64,000 nucleotides of DNA. Origin: Ramlibacter sp. Lineage in GTDB: Bacteria > Pseudomonadota > Gammaproteobacteria > Burkholderiales > Burkholderiaceae_C. The notes under the pieces were generated by a model that had not been told where the DNA came from, made no database searches, and saw only the letters and a list, made by a program, of their open reading frames with translations. Below are positions 1-10,233 of this stretch, piece by piece. The stretch is from positions 558,001 to 622,000 of the forward strand of contig JAHBZN010000001.1 of the NCBI GenBank assembly GCA_019635415.1, given 5' to 3'. Position 1 is the first letter of the stretch. The number at the start of each line of letters is the position of its first letter. A program made the position numbers and the translations under genes.

Positions 1-231
1 ATCTTCGAGATCCGCAACCTGCCCGAGGAGCAGATGGGCCAGATCATCGGCATCGCCTGCCCGCAGATCGTCTATCCCTACCTGCGCGGCAATGTGGCCG
101 ACGTCATTACCCGTGCCGGCTTCCCGCCCGTGCATCTGACCGAAATCAATTTCCAGGCCATGCACGAGCAGCAGCAGGCGCAGGCGGCCGCTGCGGCCGA
201 AGCCGATGCCCCGCGCATCGTCACGCAGTAA
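1..231 (+). CDS. secB: Protein-export chaperone SecB, C-terminal part (cut by window start)
   Basis: The last 76 residues of SecB are visible; the 5' part lies outside the window. SecB is a cytosolic tetrameric chaperone that holds precursor proteins unfolded and passes them to SecA. The conserved block [16 protein letters not shown] and the following [12 protein letters not shown] are typical of the family. The protein ends in a Gln/Ala-rich polar tail ([16 protein letters not shown]) and stops with TAA. gpsA follows immediately, the order also seen in E. coli. The identification is secure; only the N-terminus cannot be judged. Confidence 0.95.
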   Translation: MFEIRNLPEEQMGQIIGIACPQIVYPYLRGNVADVITRAGFPPVHLTEINFQAMHEQQQAQAAAAAEADAPRIVTQ

Positions 232-235
232 GTTT

Positions 236-297
236 TCAAGCCATAGGGGCTGCCAGCCCTTATGGGATGGTCGCTTCATGCTATGAAAATCATAGTC
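236..297 (-). repeat. Dispersed ~58-bp repeat, copy 1 (diverged)
   Basis: Read on the minus strand, this stretch has the layout of the other five copies: an 18-nt unit GACTATGATTTTCATAGC, exactly 19 nt, then AGGGCT and AGCC. It lies between secB and gpsA, and its 5' end covers the first five codons of gpsA in antisense. It is the most diverged copy (AGGGCTGGCA instead of AGGGCTACA), so membership rests on the spacing and the inverted-repeat halves. Confidence 0.55.
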
Positions 298-1287
298 ATC
301 GGGGCGGGTGCCTGGGGCACCGCGTTGGCCGTCAGCGCGGCTCCCCGGCATGCGGTCACCCTCTGGGCGCGCGACCCGTCTCAGGCGACCGCGCTGGCCG
401 CCGACCGTGAGAACACGCGTTACCTTCCCGGCGTGGCCCTGCCCCAGGGCGTCGGGGTGAGCGGTGAGCCGGTGGCTTCGTTGCGCGACCTGGTGCAGGC
501 ACATGACCTGGCCGTGGTGGCGACGCCGATGGCGGGCCTGCGAGGCACGTTGCTGGCCCTGCAGGGCTGTGGTGTGCCACTGGCCTGGCTGTGCAAGGGG
601 TTTGAAAGTCCGCAGGCGGGAGCCGATGGACTGCTGGCCCATGAAATCCTCGCGCAGGTGGCGCCTGACCTGGCCGCGGGCGCGCTGAGCGGGCCGAGTT
701 TCGCCCAAGAAGTGGCCCGTGGCCAACCGTCGGCGCTGGTCGCGGCCAGTGGGCATGCCGCGGTGCGTGAGGCCCTGGTGCAGGCCTTTCATGGGCCGTC
801 CCTGCGGGTCTATGCCAATGACGACCTCGTGGGCGTGGAAACCGGGGGGGCGGTCAAGAATGTGCTGGCCATTGCCACCGGCCTGTGCGATGGCCTGGGC
901 CTGGGCCTGAACGCGCGGGCTGCACTGATCACCCGGGGGCTGGCCGAGATGACCCGGCTGGGCCTCGCGCTGGGCGCGCGCGCCGACACGTTCATGGGCC
1001 TGTCCGGTCTGGGGGATCTGGTGCTGACCGCCACCGGCGATCTGAGCCGCAACCGTCAGGTGGGCCTGCTGCTGGCCCGAGGGCAGACACTGGAGCAGGC
1101 GGTGCAGTCGCTGGGCCACGTGGCCGAAGGCGTGTACTGTGCCCGCACGGTGGTGCAGCGGGCGAGCCGCCTGGGGCTGGACATGCCGATTGCCCGGTCG
1201 GTGGTGTCATTGCTGGATGGCCAGCTCGACCCTCGCACGGCCGTGGCGGAACTGATGGGACGTGACCCGGTCGCCGAGTCGAGCTGA
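283..1287 (+). CDS. gpsA: Glycerol-3-phosphate dehydrogenase [NAD(P)+]
   Basis: GpsA reduces dihydroxyacetone phosphate to sn-glycerol 3-phosphate, the backbone for phospholipids, in the cytoplasm. The protein has 334 residues, normal for the family. It begins with [16 protein letters not shown], a Rossmann dinucleotide-binding loop. The substrate-binding half contains [15 protein letters not shown] with the catalytic lysine, and [15 protein letters not shown] chose the ATG at 283 because the conserved fold starts there; an in-frame ATG at 262 would add seven residues that do not belong to the fold. The gene follows secB by 51 bp and probably shares its transcript. A repeat copy overlaps the start region. 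Confidence 0.96.
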   Translation: MKIIVIGAGAWGTALAVSAAPRHAVTLWARDPSQATALAADRENTRYLPGVALPQGVGVSGEPVASLRDLVQAHDLAVVATPMAGLRGTLLALQGCGVPLAWLCKGFESPQAGADGLLAHEILAQVAPDLAAGALSGPSFAQEVARGQPSALVAASGHAAVREALVQAFHGPSLRVYANDDLVGVETGGAVKNVLAIATGLCDGLGLGLNARAALITRGLAEMTRLGLALGARADTFMGLSGLGDLVLTATGDLSRNRQVGLLLARGQTLEQAVQSLGHVAEGVYCARTVVQRASRLGLDMPIARSVVSLLDGQLDPRTAVAELMGRDPVAESS

Positions 1288-1296
1288 CGTCGCGCG

Positions 1297-4200
1297 TCAG
1301 GAGCCCGTGGCGCTCACGCTGCAGACCACGGTGACCGTGACCTGACCGCCCGCAGGCAGTGACGGGATGGGAAAGCCGCTGTTCAGCGTGGCGATGGGCA
1401 CCGTCGGGCTGCCGCAGGATGCACCTCCGCTCGCCGCACAGGTGGCGGCATCCGTACAGGACAGGCCGGTGACCGCCGGATCGACCAGCACACTGTTGTC
1501 TGCGGGGGAGGGGCCGGCGTTGCCCACCGTGATGGCATAGGCGGTCGTCCCGCCGGAGGCGACCGTTGCCGTGCCATTGCTCTTGCCGATGCTCACGCTG
1601 ACCAGCCCCATCACGTTGTCGACGTCCTGGGCGTCGTTGTTCGCGAGGTTGCTGTCGGTCAGCCCGGGTGGCAGCTGCAGGGCCACCGAGCTGGTGACCA
1701 GGCCCTGCAGCGCCGTGATCGATGCGGTGATGGTGAAGGTGACGGTGGTGCCCGCGGGCAGGGCCGGAAGGGTCAGGCCCGCCCCTTCGATGCCGCTGAG
1801 GGTGGTCGACACCGGGCACAGGGCGCCCGCGCCGCTGGCCTGGCAGACGATGTCCAGCTTGGTGAGCCCCGGTTCAGCCGGGTCCTTGACGATGACCCCA
1901 TCGGCTGCGCCGGGCCCGTTGTTGGCCACGGTGAGGATGTAGCTGGTGGTCGAGAGGGTCACCACCGTGGTGGTGTTGTCGGTCTTGGTGACCACCGGAT
2001 CGGTATCGGGGGCGCACTCGCGCAGGGTGACCTGGGCAGTCGCGAGGCTGTCGCCGTTGGTGCCGGTGCGCGTGTCCCACAGCGCGAGCACCACCGAGGT
2101 GACGCTGGCGGTGAAGGTGCGCTGCTGCAGGGTCCAGACATCACCGCCCCCCAGCGTTTCCAGCGGGTAGCTGTTGGAGCCGCCAAGTGTCTGCGTCGTG
2201 GGCCCGGCCGTGAGCCGGAATTCCACGCGGGGTTGCACCGTGGCCGTGGTGTTTCCCGGCACGATGGCATTCGATCCGTAGTACAGCCAGGTGTAGGTGC
2301 GGCCCACCGTCAGCCCGTTGAGGGTCTGTGACCAGAGGCGGTAGGCGGCGCCGGTGTTGTTGCCGTTGCTGTACAGCCAGTTGGCGGCGCCGGCCAAGCC
2401 CCGGCTGACATCGCCAGGGAACGGGTTCTGCACGACCAGGCCGCCATAGTTGCGCGCGCCCGACTGGATGCCCACGCCGGTGTCGGGCACATTGGTGTTG
2501 AGCGGGTACTGGCTCACCCCCGCGCCGAGGCCTGCGCCGGTGTCGGCAAAGTCGCCGTTGGTCACGAGGTTGGCGGCTTGCTCGGTGGTGCCCGAAGGGC
2601 AAAGGCCGGCAGCAGAGGCCACGGTGGTGTTGGCCACGCCCACGGCGTCGGTGTCGGTGGCGCTGTTGTTGGCGGGGTTGGGGTCGGTCAGTCCAGCAGG
2701 CGCGGTGAGGGCGGCACTGTTGGCCACGGTGCCGCTGGCGGCGGTCACGAGCGCGTTCAGTTCGAAGGTGACGGTGCTGCCGGCAGGCAGCGTCGGCACG
2801 GCGATCCCTGCTTCGAACGTGGTGGTGCTCAGGCCGCCGGGGCAGAGGGCGCCGCCCGCGGACGAGCAGCTCACACTGAGCTTGGACAGGCCGGAGGCGG
2901 CAGGATCGCTGATCAGGGTGCCGTCGGCCGCAGACGGTCCCGCGTTGGCCACGACGACGGCGTAGCCCGTGACGCCCCCCGAGGTCACGGTGTTCACGCC
3001 GTTGGATTTGGTGACCGAGACATCGGCCACCGGCACGGAAATGACGGTGCTCGCCGTGGCCAGATTGTTGGCGCTGGCAGGATCGGTGAACCCCGGGGTG
3101 ATGGCCACGGTGGCGGTGTTGGTCAGGGTGCCCGCGCTGGCGGCCGTGCCGTCGATCTGGATACGGACTTCGGCGCCGCTGTCGATCTGGATGCGCGGCA
3201 ACGTCACGCTGTTGCCGCTGCCGGCCGCCCCGGAGCCGGCACCCGCGGTGTCGCAGTCCGCCGAGCCGCTGGTGACGGTGCAGACCCAGGTGACCGTGCC
3301 GATGGCCGCGGGGACGAGATCGCTGACGGTCACGCTGCCGGCCAGGCTGGCAGGGCCGGCGCTGGTCAGTGTCAGCACATACTGCACGGCTGAACCCGTT
3401 TCCGCCGTGGCCGGACCGGTCTTGGTCAGGCCGAGGTCCGCGGTGGTGGCGGGAGCACCGGCCACCACCACGTCTTCCTGCGTGCTTGAACCTGCCGCAT
3501 AGTTGCTGCCGCCTGCGGTGTCGCCGGCCCCTTCCACACCGCCGGGGCTGACCGTGGCGTTGGTGCCCGCCAGTGCTGCCACGCCGCTGGTCCGCGTGGG
3601 GTCGGTGTAGGCCGTCGTGGCCGGGTTGTTGTAGGTGCCCGAGGTGGCGGCATTCAGGCTGACGTTGAAGGTGAGTGTCAGGCTGCCGCCGGGATCCAGC
3701 GTGAAACCGTTGGAAGGGTGCCCCGGCGTCCCAAAAGCCAGTGTCGAGGTGCCACCGGCCGTGACGGGGGACGCCGGCCCGGTGGCGCCTGCCCCGTACG
3801 CCACCACGGCGCTGGTGCCGCTCAGGGTGAACGGCGGCGGTAGCGCATCGCCCACCGACACACCGTATGCGGTGCCAGCGGTGGCTGCATTGGACAGGCT
3901 GATGCGGTAGGTGGCGCTAGTGTCCGGGGGCACGGTGCGCGAGGGTGTGGTGGTGAGCTTGCTGACGGACAGCGCGGGCTTGCACTCGTAACCCGGGCGG
4001 ACACCATCGATCGACGCCGAAGAGATCGAGGCCGTGCTGTTGCCGGCATCACCTGGCCGCGCCTGCATGTTGCCCGAGAAGCCCTGCGAGAGATCCTCGC
4101 GAGACTTGCCGTTGGTGCCTCCGGCCAGGTCCAGCAGGCCGAGCGACGCATTGGAGTACACCGCCCCGCCGCCGCCACCGCCGCCCGGGCCTTCACGTTC

Positions 4201-5676
4201 GCCGGTGCAGCAGCCCCCGCTTTGCAGGCCGTTCGGAGGCGCGAACGGCAGGCTGTTGGTGTTGAGGTTGGAATCGGCACCGTGCCCGCCACGGGCCTGA
4301 ACCGACACGTTGCCATGCCCGCTGCCGGCGACGACGAGCACCGACCCGCCGGCGCCACCGCCGCCACCCGCGTCCTGGCCCACGTCGGAATCCCAGCCGC
4401 GCTGGCCATCGCTTCGCAGCAGCCCGGAGCCGGCAAAGCCGCCGGCCCGGACCACGATGATGCCGCCGCCGTTGCCCCCCGAGCCGCGAGGGCTGGTGCC
4501 GTCATTCAGGCTGCCCGACCCGCCGCCGCCGCCCATGAAAATCCGCGTCGGAAGCAACACGCCGTCCTGGGGGGAGCGGGCCCCACCGTAGCCTCCTGTG
4601 TCCAGCAGGCCGTCACCATCGTAGGTCTGGCCGCCATTGCCCCCCTGGCCGCCGTTGCCCCCGCCCCCGCCGGCGGCGTTGTGGGAATTGCCGCCCCCGC
4701 CGGCATTGCCGGGGGCTCCGCGCAGGAAGTCGCCATTGGGGTAGCCCCCGGTGGTTCCGTTGTTGGCGAACGTCGGGGCTGCATCGCTGAAACGGGTTCC
4801 GCTGGCGTAGCCGCCCGCCGTGGAGGTCTGGACGTACTGCGGGGTTCCCGCCATGCCTTCCCCCTTGCTGCCGCCATCGGCCGTGTTGTTGCCGCGGTAG
4901 AGCAGGGTGCCGGACGGGAAGGTGGAATTGTTGTTGCCCTGGACGCCGCCCCGGAACCCGCGCGCCGTCGCCTCGATGTGCGGCCCCGCGCCGATGAACG
5001 TGAGTTTGCCTGCCACGTCGATCGCGGCCACGCCCCCGACGAAGCCGTTCCAGGGCAGGGGCACCACGGGGCTGGCGCTGTCGATGGTGGCGCTGGGGTA
5101 CTGCGGGACCCGGATCACCTGGTAGGCGCGCCGGCGCGTGCTGCCGGTGTTCTGCGTGTAGTCGTTGGCCAGGGGCGGCGTGAAGGTGATGTTGTTGCCG
5201 GCGGCGGCGGTGACCCTCAGGAACTGATAGGCCCCGGCATTGTTGAGGTTGCTGTAGCCGTTGGCCTGCGATACCGAGCTGAAGGGGCGGCTGTTGTTGG
5301 TGCCCACGCCGTCGCCGTAGCGCTCGTCATTGCTGGTGTTGAGGGTGGCTCCCTGCATCTGGATGATCAGCAGCAGGTCGCCCACGGCGACGGCGCCCGC
5401 CGCGCCGGAGGCCGCGCCCAAGGTCAGCGTGGTGTTGCCCGCGGTACGGTTGCCGTTGCCCTGGTGATAGCGGTTGACGATACCTGAAAGGGTGCCGGGA
5501 GCATCCTTGCCGGGCGCCGCACACACCTGTGCCCGCGCGGCGGAAGTCCACAGCAGGCCGCACATCAGGAGGGCTGAGGCCAGACATTGAAGGAATCGCG
5601 CGGCCCCTTGGGGTCCACGAATCGACGCAAGGCCTCCGGTCACCTGCGGGCCCCGTGAAGGATCGGGGCTAAACAT
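1297..5676 (-). CDS. Exported multi-domain DUF11-repeat surface protein
   Basis: A protein of about 1459 residues. The ATG at 5676 is followed by a signal peptide with hydrophobic core CLASALLMCGLLW ending in ARAQ; longer in-frame starts would run into nadC on the other strand. After the signal come a beta-rich domain, then a very glycine/asparagine-rich region (about residues 250-560, runs such as GGGGNSHNAAGGGGG). Next are five DUF11/TIGR01451-type repeats, each with a K(T/S)-x-N/G entry and NAGPS or similar (e.g. VVANAGPSAADGTLISDPA). A jelly-roll-like insert (LVTNGDF at its start) separates repeats three and four. No C-terminal sorting signal or membrane anchor is visible; the protein ends right after the fifth repeat, 9 bp from gpsA, which converges on it. 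The role is probably cell-surface or secreted, not further assignable. Confidence 0.8.
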   Translation of the reverse strand: MFSPDPSRGPQVTGGLASIRGPQGAARFLQCLASALLMCGLLWTSAARAQVCAAPGKDAPGTLSGIVNRYHQGNGNRTAGNTTLTLGAASGAAGAVAVGDLLLIIQMQGATLNTSNDERYGDGVGTNNSRPFSSVSQANGYSNLNNAGAYQFLRVTAAAGNNITFTPPLANDYTQNTGSTRRRAYQVIRVPQYPSATIDSASPVVPLPWNGFVGGVAAIDVAGKLTFIGAGPHIEATARGFRGGVQGNNNSTFPSGTLLYRGNNTADGGSKGEGMAGTPQYVQTSTAGGYASGTRFSDAAPTFANNGTTGGYPNGDFLRGAPGNAGGGGNSHNAAGGGGGNGGQGGNGGQTYDGDGLLDTGGYGGARSPQDGVLLPTRIFMGGGGGSGSLNDGTSPRGSGGNGGGIIVVRAGGFAGSGLLRSDGQRGWDSDVGQDAGGGGGAGGSVLVVAGSGHGNVSVQARGGHGADSNLNTNSLPFAPPNGLQSGGCCTGEREGPGGGGGGGAVYSNASLGLLDLAGGTNGKSREDLSQGFSGNMQARPGDAGNSTASISSASIDGVRPGYECKPALSVSKLTTTPSRTVPPDTSATYRISLSNAATAGTAYGVSVGDALPPPFTLSGTSAVVAYGAGATGPASPVTAGGTSTLAFGTPGHPSNGFTLDPGGSLTLTFNVSLNAATSGTYNNPATTAYTDPTRTSGVAALAGTNATVSPGGVEGAGDTAGGSNYAAGSSTQEDVVVAGAPATTADLGLTKTGPATAETGSAVQYVLTLTSAGPASLAGSVTVSDLVPAAIGTVTWVCTVTSGSADCDTAGAGSGAAGSGNSVTLPRIQIDSGAEVRIQIDGTAASAGTLTNTATVAITPGFTDPASANNLATASTVISVPVADVSVTKSNGVNTVTSGGVTGYAVVVANAGPSAADGTLISDPAASGLSKLSVSCSSAGGALCPGGLSTTTFEAGIAVPTLPAGSTVTFELNALVTAASGTVANSAALTAPAGLTDPNPANNSATDTDAVGVANTTVASAAGLCPSGTTEQAANLVTNGDFADTGAGLGAGVSQYPLNTNVPDTGVGIQSGARNYGGLVVQNPFPGDVSRGLAGAANWLYSNGNNTGAAYRLWSQTLNGLTVGRTYTWLYYGSNAIVPGNTTATVQPRVEFRLTAGPTTQTLGGSNSYPLETLGGGDVWTLQQRTFTASVTSVVLALWDTRTGTNGDSLATAQVTLRECAPDTDPVVTKTDNTTTVVTLSTTSYILTVANNGPGAADGVIVKDPAEPGLTKLDIVCQASGAGALCPVSTTLSGIEGAGLTLPALPAGTTVTFTITASITALQGLVTSSVALQLPPGLTDSNLANNDAQDVDNVMGLVSVSIGKSNGTATVASGGTTAYAITVGNAGPSPADNSVLVDPAVTGLSCTDAATCAASGGASCGSPTVPIATLNSGFPIPSLPAGGQVTVTVVCSVSATGS

Positions 5677-5788
5677 TTGAACAATAGTAACTGAATGCAA
5701 CCCGTCTGCCCAACGAAAAATCTCCCGAAGTGGGGGCAAAGTTGGCAGTTGAGGTGGATGCGTTGCGGTTCTGGCTATGCTCGGGGCC

Positions 5789-6655
5789 ATGACAACACCA
5801 TTTGATTTTTCAGCGGCGTCCCTGGCCGAGCTGGCCCGCGCCGACGTAGCGCGAGCCCTGGAAGAAGACCTGGGCAGCGGCGATCTGACGGCCGGCCTGG
5901 TGGATCCGGCCCGCCGGGCGCGGGCGCGGGTGCTGGTGCGGGAGCCGGCGGTGATGTGCGGTGCGCCCTGGGTGGAAGCGGCGATCCGTGGTCTTGAGGC
6001 CGACGCGCGCATCACATGGCATGTGGCCGAAGGCCATGCGGCGCGCGCTGACCAGGTGGTGCTGGAGGTGGAGGCTTCGGCGCGCGCGTTGCTCAGCGCC
6101 GAGCGGACGGCGCTGAATTTCCTTCAGCTGCTCAGTGCCGTGGCCACCAAGACGGCGGCCTACGTGGAGGCCGTGAAGGGAACACGCGCGCAGATCGTGG
6201 ACACACGCAAGACGCTGCCCGGGTTGCGGCTGGCTCAGAAGTACGCGGTCAGGACCGGAGGCGGTACCAACCATCGCATCGGCCTGTACGACGCGGTGCT
6301 CATCAAGGAAAACCACATCGCGGCGGCCGGCGGGGTCACACCGGTGCTGGCTGCGGCCTCCGCGGTGGCCAGCCAGGCCCGCTTCATCGAGATCGAAGTT
6401 GAAACCCTGGCGCAGTTGCGGGAGGCGCTGGACGCCGGGGCCCGCATGGTGTTGCTCGACAACATGGACCTGCCCACCCTGCGGGAGGCCGTGCGCCTCA
6501 ATGCAGACCGTGCGATCCTGGAGATTTCCGGCGGCGTGACGCTGGAGGGCCTGCGCGCGCTGGCCGAAACCGGGGTGGACCGGATTTCCATTGGCACCCT
6601 CACCAAGGATGTGAAGGCCACCGACTTTTCCATGCGCCTGCAGGAGCTGCCATGA
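5789..6655 (+). CDS. nadC: Nicotinate-nucleotide pyrophosphorylase (quinolinate phosphoribosyltransferase)
   Basis: NadC converts quinolinate and PRPP to nicotinate mononucleotide, the third step of de novo NAD synthesis. The 288-residue protein carries the family signature [16 protein letters not shown] followed by GGGTNHR and LIKENHI, which form the quinolinate/PRPP site. It ends in the phosphate-binding stretch ISGGV...[13 protein letters not shown] prefer the ATG at 5789, preceded by CTCGGGG; an in-frame ATG at 5777 would add four residues. The stop overlaps the start of nadA (ATGA), so the two genes are translationally coupled. Confidence 0.96.
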   Translation: MTTPFDFSAASLAELARADVARALEEDLGSGDLTAGLVDPARRARARVLVREPAVMCGAPWVEAAIRGLEADARITWHVAEGHAARADQVVLEVEASARALLSAERTALNFLQLLSAVATKTAAYVEAVKGTRAQIVDTRKTLPGLRLAQKYAVRTGGGTNHRIGLYDAVLIKENHIAAAGGVTPVLAAASAVASQARFIEIEVETLAQLREALDAGARMVLLDNMDLPTLREAVRLNADRAILEISGGVTLEGLRALAETGVDRISIGTLTKDVKATDFSMRLQELP

Positions 6656-7764
6656 GCACAGTGATTGATGTGGAATACGACCAACCCGTGCCCGCGGGGA
6701 CGGTCTGCGACACCCGGCATGCCTGGGCGCGCGTCCCCGTGGAGCCGGGTCCCAAGCAGCGCGCGCAGCTCAAGGACAAGGTCCGACGGCTGCTCAAGGA
6801 AAAGAACGCGGTCATGGTCTCCCACTACTACGTACATCCGGACCTGCAGGACCTGGCGGAGGAAACGGGCGGGATCGTGAGCGACTCGCTCGAGATGGCC
6901 CGCTTTGGCCGCGACCATGCGGCGCAGACACTGGTGGTGTCGGGTGTGAGGTTCATGGGGGAGACGGCCAAGATCCTGTCGCCGGAAAAGCGTGTGCTGA
7001 TGCCCGATCTGGACGCCAACTGCTCGCTCGATCTGGGCTGCCCGATTGACGCGTTCAGCACTTTCTGCGACCAGCACCCCGACCGCACGGTCGTGGTCTA
7101 TGCCAACACCAGTGCGGCGGTGAAGGCCCGCTCCGACTGGCTCGTGACGTCGAGCTGCGCGCTCGACATCGTGCGGGCCCTCAAGGACAAGGGCCACAAG
7201 ATCCTCTGGGCGCCTGACCGTCATCTGGGCAGCTACATCCAGCGCGAGACGGGGGCTGACATGGTGTTCTGGAATGGGGCCTGCATCGTGCACGACGAAT
7301 TCAAGGCCTTCGAACTCGAGGCCCTGAAAAAGGAGCATCCGCAGGCCAAGGTGCTGGTGCACCCCGAATCCCCGGCCGATGTGGTGGCCCTGGCCGATGC
7401 GGTGGGCTCCACCTCGGGCATTCTCAAGGCCGCCCGCGAGATGGACGCCCGTGAGTTCATTGTGGCCACCGACAACGGCATGATGCACAAGCTGCGCACC
7501 CTCAACCCGGGCAAGGTGTTCTACGAAGCTCCCACGGCGGGCAACAGCGCCACCTGCAAGAGCTGCGCCCACTGCCCCTGGATGGCCATGAATGGCCTGG
7601 CCGCACTGGCCCAGGTGCTGGAAACCGGCGCCAACGAAATCCATGTCGACCCTTCGCTGGGTGTGCGTGCGCGCCGGCCGATCGACCGCATGCTGGCGTT
7701 CACGGCGGCCCTCAAAGGGGGGCAGAACCCGGGGTCCTTGGTGCCGGACATCGGAGCCGCCTGA
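6652..7764 (+). CDS. nadA: Quinolinate synthase A
   Basis: NadA condenses iminoaspartate with dihydroxyacetone phosphate to quinolinate using a [4Fe-4S] cluster. The 370-residue protein has the expected cluster cysteines: one in [10 protein letters not shown] near residue 123, the others in the C-terminal CKSCAHCPW block near residue 302. Substrate motifs such as [18 protein letters not shown] are intact. The start codon overlaps the nadC stop by four bases. NadB, which makes iminoaspartate, is encoded nearby on the opposite strand, so the whole three-step branch is clustered here. Confidence 0.97.
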   Translation: MSTVIDVEYDQPVPAGTVCDTRHAWARVPVEPGPKQRAQLKDKVRRLLKEKNAVMVSHYYVHPDLQDLAEETGGIVSDSLEMARFGRDHAAQTLVVSGVRFMGETAKILSPEKRVLMPDLDANCSLDLGCPIDAFSTFCDQHPDRTVVVYANTSAAVKARSDWLVTSSCALDIVRALKDKGHKILWAPDRHLGSYIQRETGADMVFWNGACIVHDEFKAFELEALKKEHPQAKVLVHPESPADVVALADAVGSTSGILKAAREMDAREFIVATDNGMMHKLRTLNPGKVFYEAPTAGNSATCKSCAHCPWMAMNGLAALAQVLETGANEIHVDPSLGVRARRPIDRMLAFTAALKGGQNPGSLVPDIGAA

Positions 7765-7780
7765 CGCGGCGGAGCGACTG

Positions 7781-7805
7781 CCTCCTCCGATTGGAGGAGG
7801 AGTTT
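7781..7805 (+). terminator. Hairpin after nadA, possible terminator
   Basis: CCTCCTCC at 7781-7788 and GGAGGAGG at 7793-7800 form a perfect 8-bp stem with a GATT loop, 16 bp after the nadA stop. Only a short T-run (TTT) follows, so termination may be weak. The right arm resembles a ribosome-binding site but no start codon follows at usable distance. Confidence 0.45.
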
Positions 7806-7905
7806 GGGCGCCTGGGTACTTTGTCACCAGGGCCGGCAGGGCTCGCGCCCGACAATGCCCGGTCACCAGGACATCGCATGCCGCGATGCACACACCGGAG
7901 GCCCC

Positions 7906-8523
7906 ATGGACGTCAAGCTCAACTTCATCAACCACTCCAACGACGCGAACCATTCGAGCGTCGTGATCTTCCAGAAAAATGTAGTCACCGACTTCGACGA
8001 ACTGGCGGTGGCCTGGGTCGTCATCCAGAACTGCGGACAGGGCGACAACCATCCGTTCACCTACCCGATGTCGATGGCGGTCGGGGCCAGCGACAGCTAT
8101 GGCAATTTCACGCCTCACCTCGATGCGCAATTCGGCCAGGCGTTCCACATGGTCCTGAACCCGTCCGGGGACAGCCTCGAGTTCGCAGGCCCGGCCACCA
8201 GCATGCGGGAAGTCCAGGTCGCCAACCACCTGGCTCGCGGCGCCATCAACGTCGGTATCTACAAGGCCGGCAAATTGCTGGCGACCAAGAACAGCATCGC
8301 GCCGCAGCAGAAAGCGGCCTTCTCGTTCAAGCCCACGATCTGGATCGGCGCAGTTTCACAGGTGGAGGAGGGAGAGGTGATGAATTCGGCCATCCTGTCC
8401 GACATCAACACCGAAATCTCGCTGCTGGGCATCGCCAGCGCTGACATTGTGATGACGGGTGGAGGGGTTGGGCCCCAGGCTCAACCGTTCAGTTTCAACC
8501 TCGAGAACGTCGTCATGGCCTGA
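7906..8523 (+). CDS. Conserved-looking protein of unknown function
   Basis: A 205-residue protein without a signal peptide or membrane segment. I do not recognise the family. It looks beta-rich, with the N-terminal motifs INHSNDANHSS, VVIFQKNV and FDELAVAWVVIQNCGQGDNH. The C-terminus ends ...FSFNLENVVMA. The ATG at 7906 was chosen because GGAG lies 6 bp upstream and the text upstream of it looks non-coding. The gene stands alone between nadA and the convergent nadB, with a hairpin in front of it, so a link to NAD synthesis is not implied. Codon use looks like the neighbouring genes, which supports it being a real gene. Confidence 0.75.
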   Translation: MDVKLNFINHSNDANHSSVVIFQKNVVTDFDELAVAWVVIQNCGQGDNHPFTYPMSMAVGASDSYGNFTPHLDAQFGQAFHMVLNPSGDSLEFAGPATSMREVQVANHLARGAINVGIYKAGKLLATKNSIAPQQKAAFSFKPTIWIGAVSQVEEGEVMNSAILSDINTEISLLGIASADIVMTGGGVGPQAQPFSFNLENVVMA

Positions 8524-8600
8524 GTCCATGGGGACGGGATGGCGCCGGCCAGTGTCGCTTGCGCCGTGCCGGCCCAGTCACGGCCTCGGCGGAGAAGGGG

Positions 8601-10196
8601 TCAGGCCAGCGGGCCGGCGTCACCCGGGCTGAGTGTGGTGGGCCGGGTATCGGCGGCCTGCTGTGGATAGTCCCGGCTGAAATGCAGCCCCCGGCTCTCG
8701 TGCCGGGCCTGGGCCGAGCGCACGATCAGCCCGGCCACTTCGACCAGGTTGCGCAGTTCCAGCAAATCGCGCGTGACGTGGAAGTGCGCGTAGAACTCCT
8801 GGATCTCGCTGCGCAGCAGGGCGATGCGGTGCGCCGCACGCTCCAGTCGCTTGTTGGTTCGCACGATGCCCACGTAGTCCCACATGAAACGGCGCAGCTC
8901 GTCCCAGTTGTGGGAGATGACCACGGCTTCGTCGGCGTCGGTGACGCGGCTGTCGTCCCACGGGGCCACCGCCGGCGGCTCGGGCAGGGCGGTGATCCGG
9001 ATGTCCTGCGCCGCGGCGCGCGCGAAGACCATGCACTCGACCAGCGAGTTGCTGGCCAGCCGGTTGGCGCCATGCAGGCCGGTGTAGGCGGTCTCGCCGA
9101 TGGCGTGCAACCCGGCGAGGTCGGTGCGGCCGGACAGGTCGGTGTGGATGCCGCCACAGGTGTAGTGCGCAGCCGGCACCACGGGAATGGGCTGCCGCGT
9201 GATGTCGATGCCCAGCTCCAGGCAGCGCGCGTGAATGTTGGGAAAGTGCTCGAGGATGAATTCCCGTGGCTGGTGGGAGATGTCCAGGTGCACGCAGTCC
9301 AGGCCATGCTTTTTCATCTCGAAGTCGATCGCGCGGGCCACGATGTCGCGCGGCGCCAGCTCGGCGCGCGGGTCGTGCAGGGGCATGAAGCGTGTGCCAT
9401 CCGGCAGCAGCAGACGCCCCCCCTCGCCGCGCACCGCTTCGGTGATCAGGAAGCTCTTGGCGTGCGGGTGGTACAGGCAGGTCGGGTGGAACTGGATGAA
9501 TTCCATGTTGGTCACGCGGCAGCCCGCGCGCCAGGCCACCGCGATGCCGTCACCCGTGGCGGTGTCGGGGTTGGTGGTGTAGAGGTAGACCTTGCCGGCA
9601 CCGCCGGTGGCCAGGATGGTGTGGGGGGCGCGGAAGGTGACCACGCGGTCGGTGGCCTCGTCCAGCGCATACAGCCCGAAGCAGCGGTTCAGCGGCAGGC
9701 CGCGCTTCTTGCCGGTGATCAGGTCGACCAGCGTGTGGTGCTCGAACAGCGTGATGTTGGGCGTCTGGCGCACCCGCTCGATCAACGTCTTCTGAACGGC
9801 GGCGCCCGTGGCATCGGTGGCGTGCACGATGCGCCGCGCACTGTGGCCACCCTCGCGCGTGAGATGAAGCTGGCCATCCTCCAGTGAGAAAGGCACGCCC
9901 AGCCGGCGCAGCCACCCGATGCTCTCGGGCGCGTGTTCCACCACGAAGCGCGTGGCCGCGGGGTCCGACAGGCCGGCGCCGGCGACCAGGGTGTCGTCCA
10001 CATGCGAATCAAAGCTGTCGCCCTCGGCCAGCACCGCGGCAATGCCGCCCTGGGCCCAGCCGCTGGAGCCGTCGCTCATGGCGCGTTTGGTGAGCACGGC
10101 CACGCGGTGCGTGGCCGCCAGGTGCAGAGCCGCCGACAGGCCGGCCAGGCCGCTGCCAACGATCAGCACGTCAAAGTCGTGGGAGGTGTCGTTCAT
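8601..10196 (-). CDS. nadB: L-aspartate oxidase
   Basis: NadB oxidises L-aspartate to iminoaspartate with FAD, the first step of de novo NAD synthesis. The 531-residue product begins [20 protein letters not shown], an FAD-binding Rossmann loop. [13 protein letters not shown] and the fumarate-reductase-like active-site segment [10 protein letters not shown] follow. The helical C-terminal domain typical of this flavoprotein family is complete. The in-frame ORF extends upstream to 10274, but that part overlaps the end of scpA and looks non-coding, so the ATG at 10196 is preferred. Nothing in the 37 bp to scpA suggests a separate promoter. Confidence 0.96.
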   Translation of the reverse strand: MNDTSHDFDVLIVGSGLAGLSAALHLAATHRVAVLTKRAMSDGSSGWAQGGIAAVLAEGDSFDSHVDDTLVAGAGLSDPAATRFVVEHAPESIGWLRRLGVPFSLEDGQLHLTREGGHSARRIVHATDATGAAVQKTLIERVRQTPNITLFEHHTLVDLITGKKRGLPLNRCFGLYALDEATDRVVTFRAPHTILATGGAGKVYLYTTNPDTATGDGIAVAWRAGCRVTNMEFIQFHPTCLYHPHAKSFLITEAVRGEGGRLLLPDGTRFMPLHDPRAELAPRDIVARAIDFEMKKHGLDCVHLDISHQPREFILEHFPNIHARCLELGIDITRQPIPVVPAAHYTCGGIHTDLSGRTDLAGLHAIGETAYTGLHGANRLASNSLVECMVFARAAAQDIRITALPEPPAVAPWDDSRVTDADEAVVISHNWDELRRFMWDYVGIVRTNKRLERAAHRIALLRSEIQEFYAHFHVTRDLLELRNLVEVAGLIVRSAQARHESRGLHFSRDYPQQAADTRPTTLSPGDAGPLA

Positions 10197-10233
10197 GGTG
10201 AGGGTCCGTCGCCGCCGGAGGGCGGCCATGGGT

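Noticed and set aside
4222..5487. A 421-codon plus-strand frame inside the DUF11 gene
   Set aside because: Composition is that of a shadow frame; the signal peptide and DUF11 repeats support the minus-strand gene.
6235..8229. A 664-codon minus-strand frame spanning nadC, nadA and the unknown gene
   Set aside because: It crosses three real genes on the other strand and has no recognisable domain.
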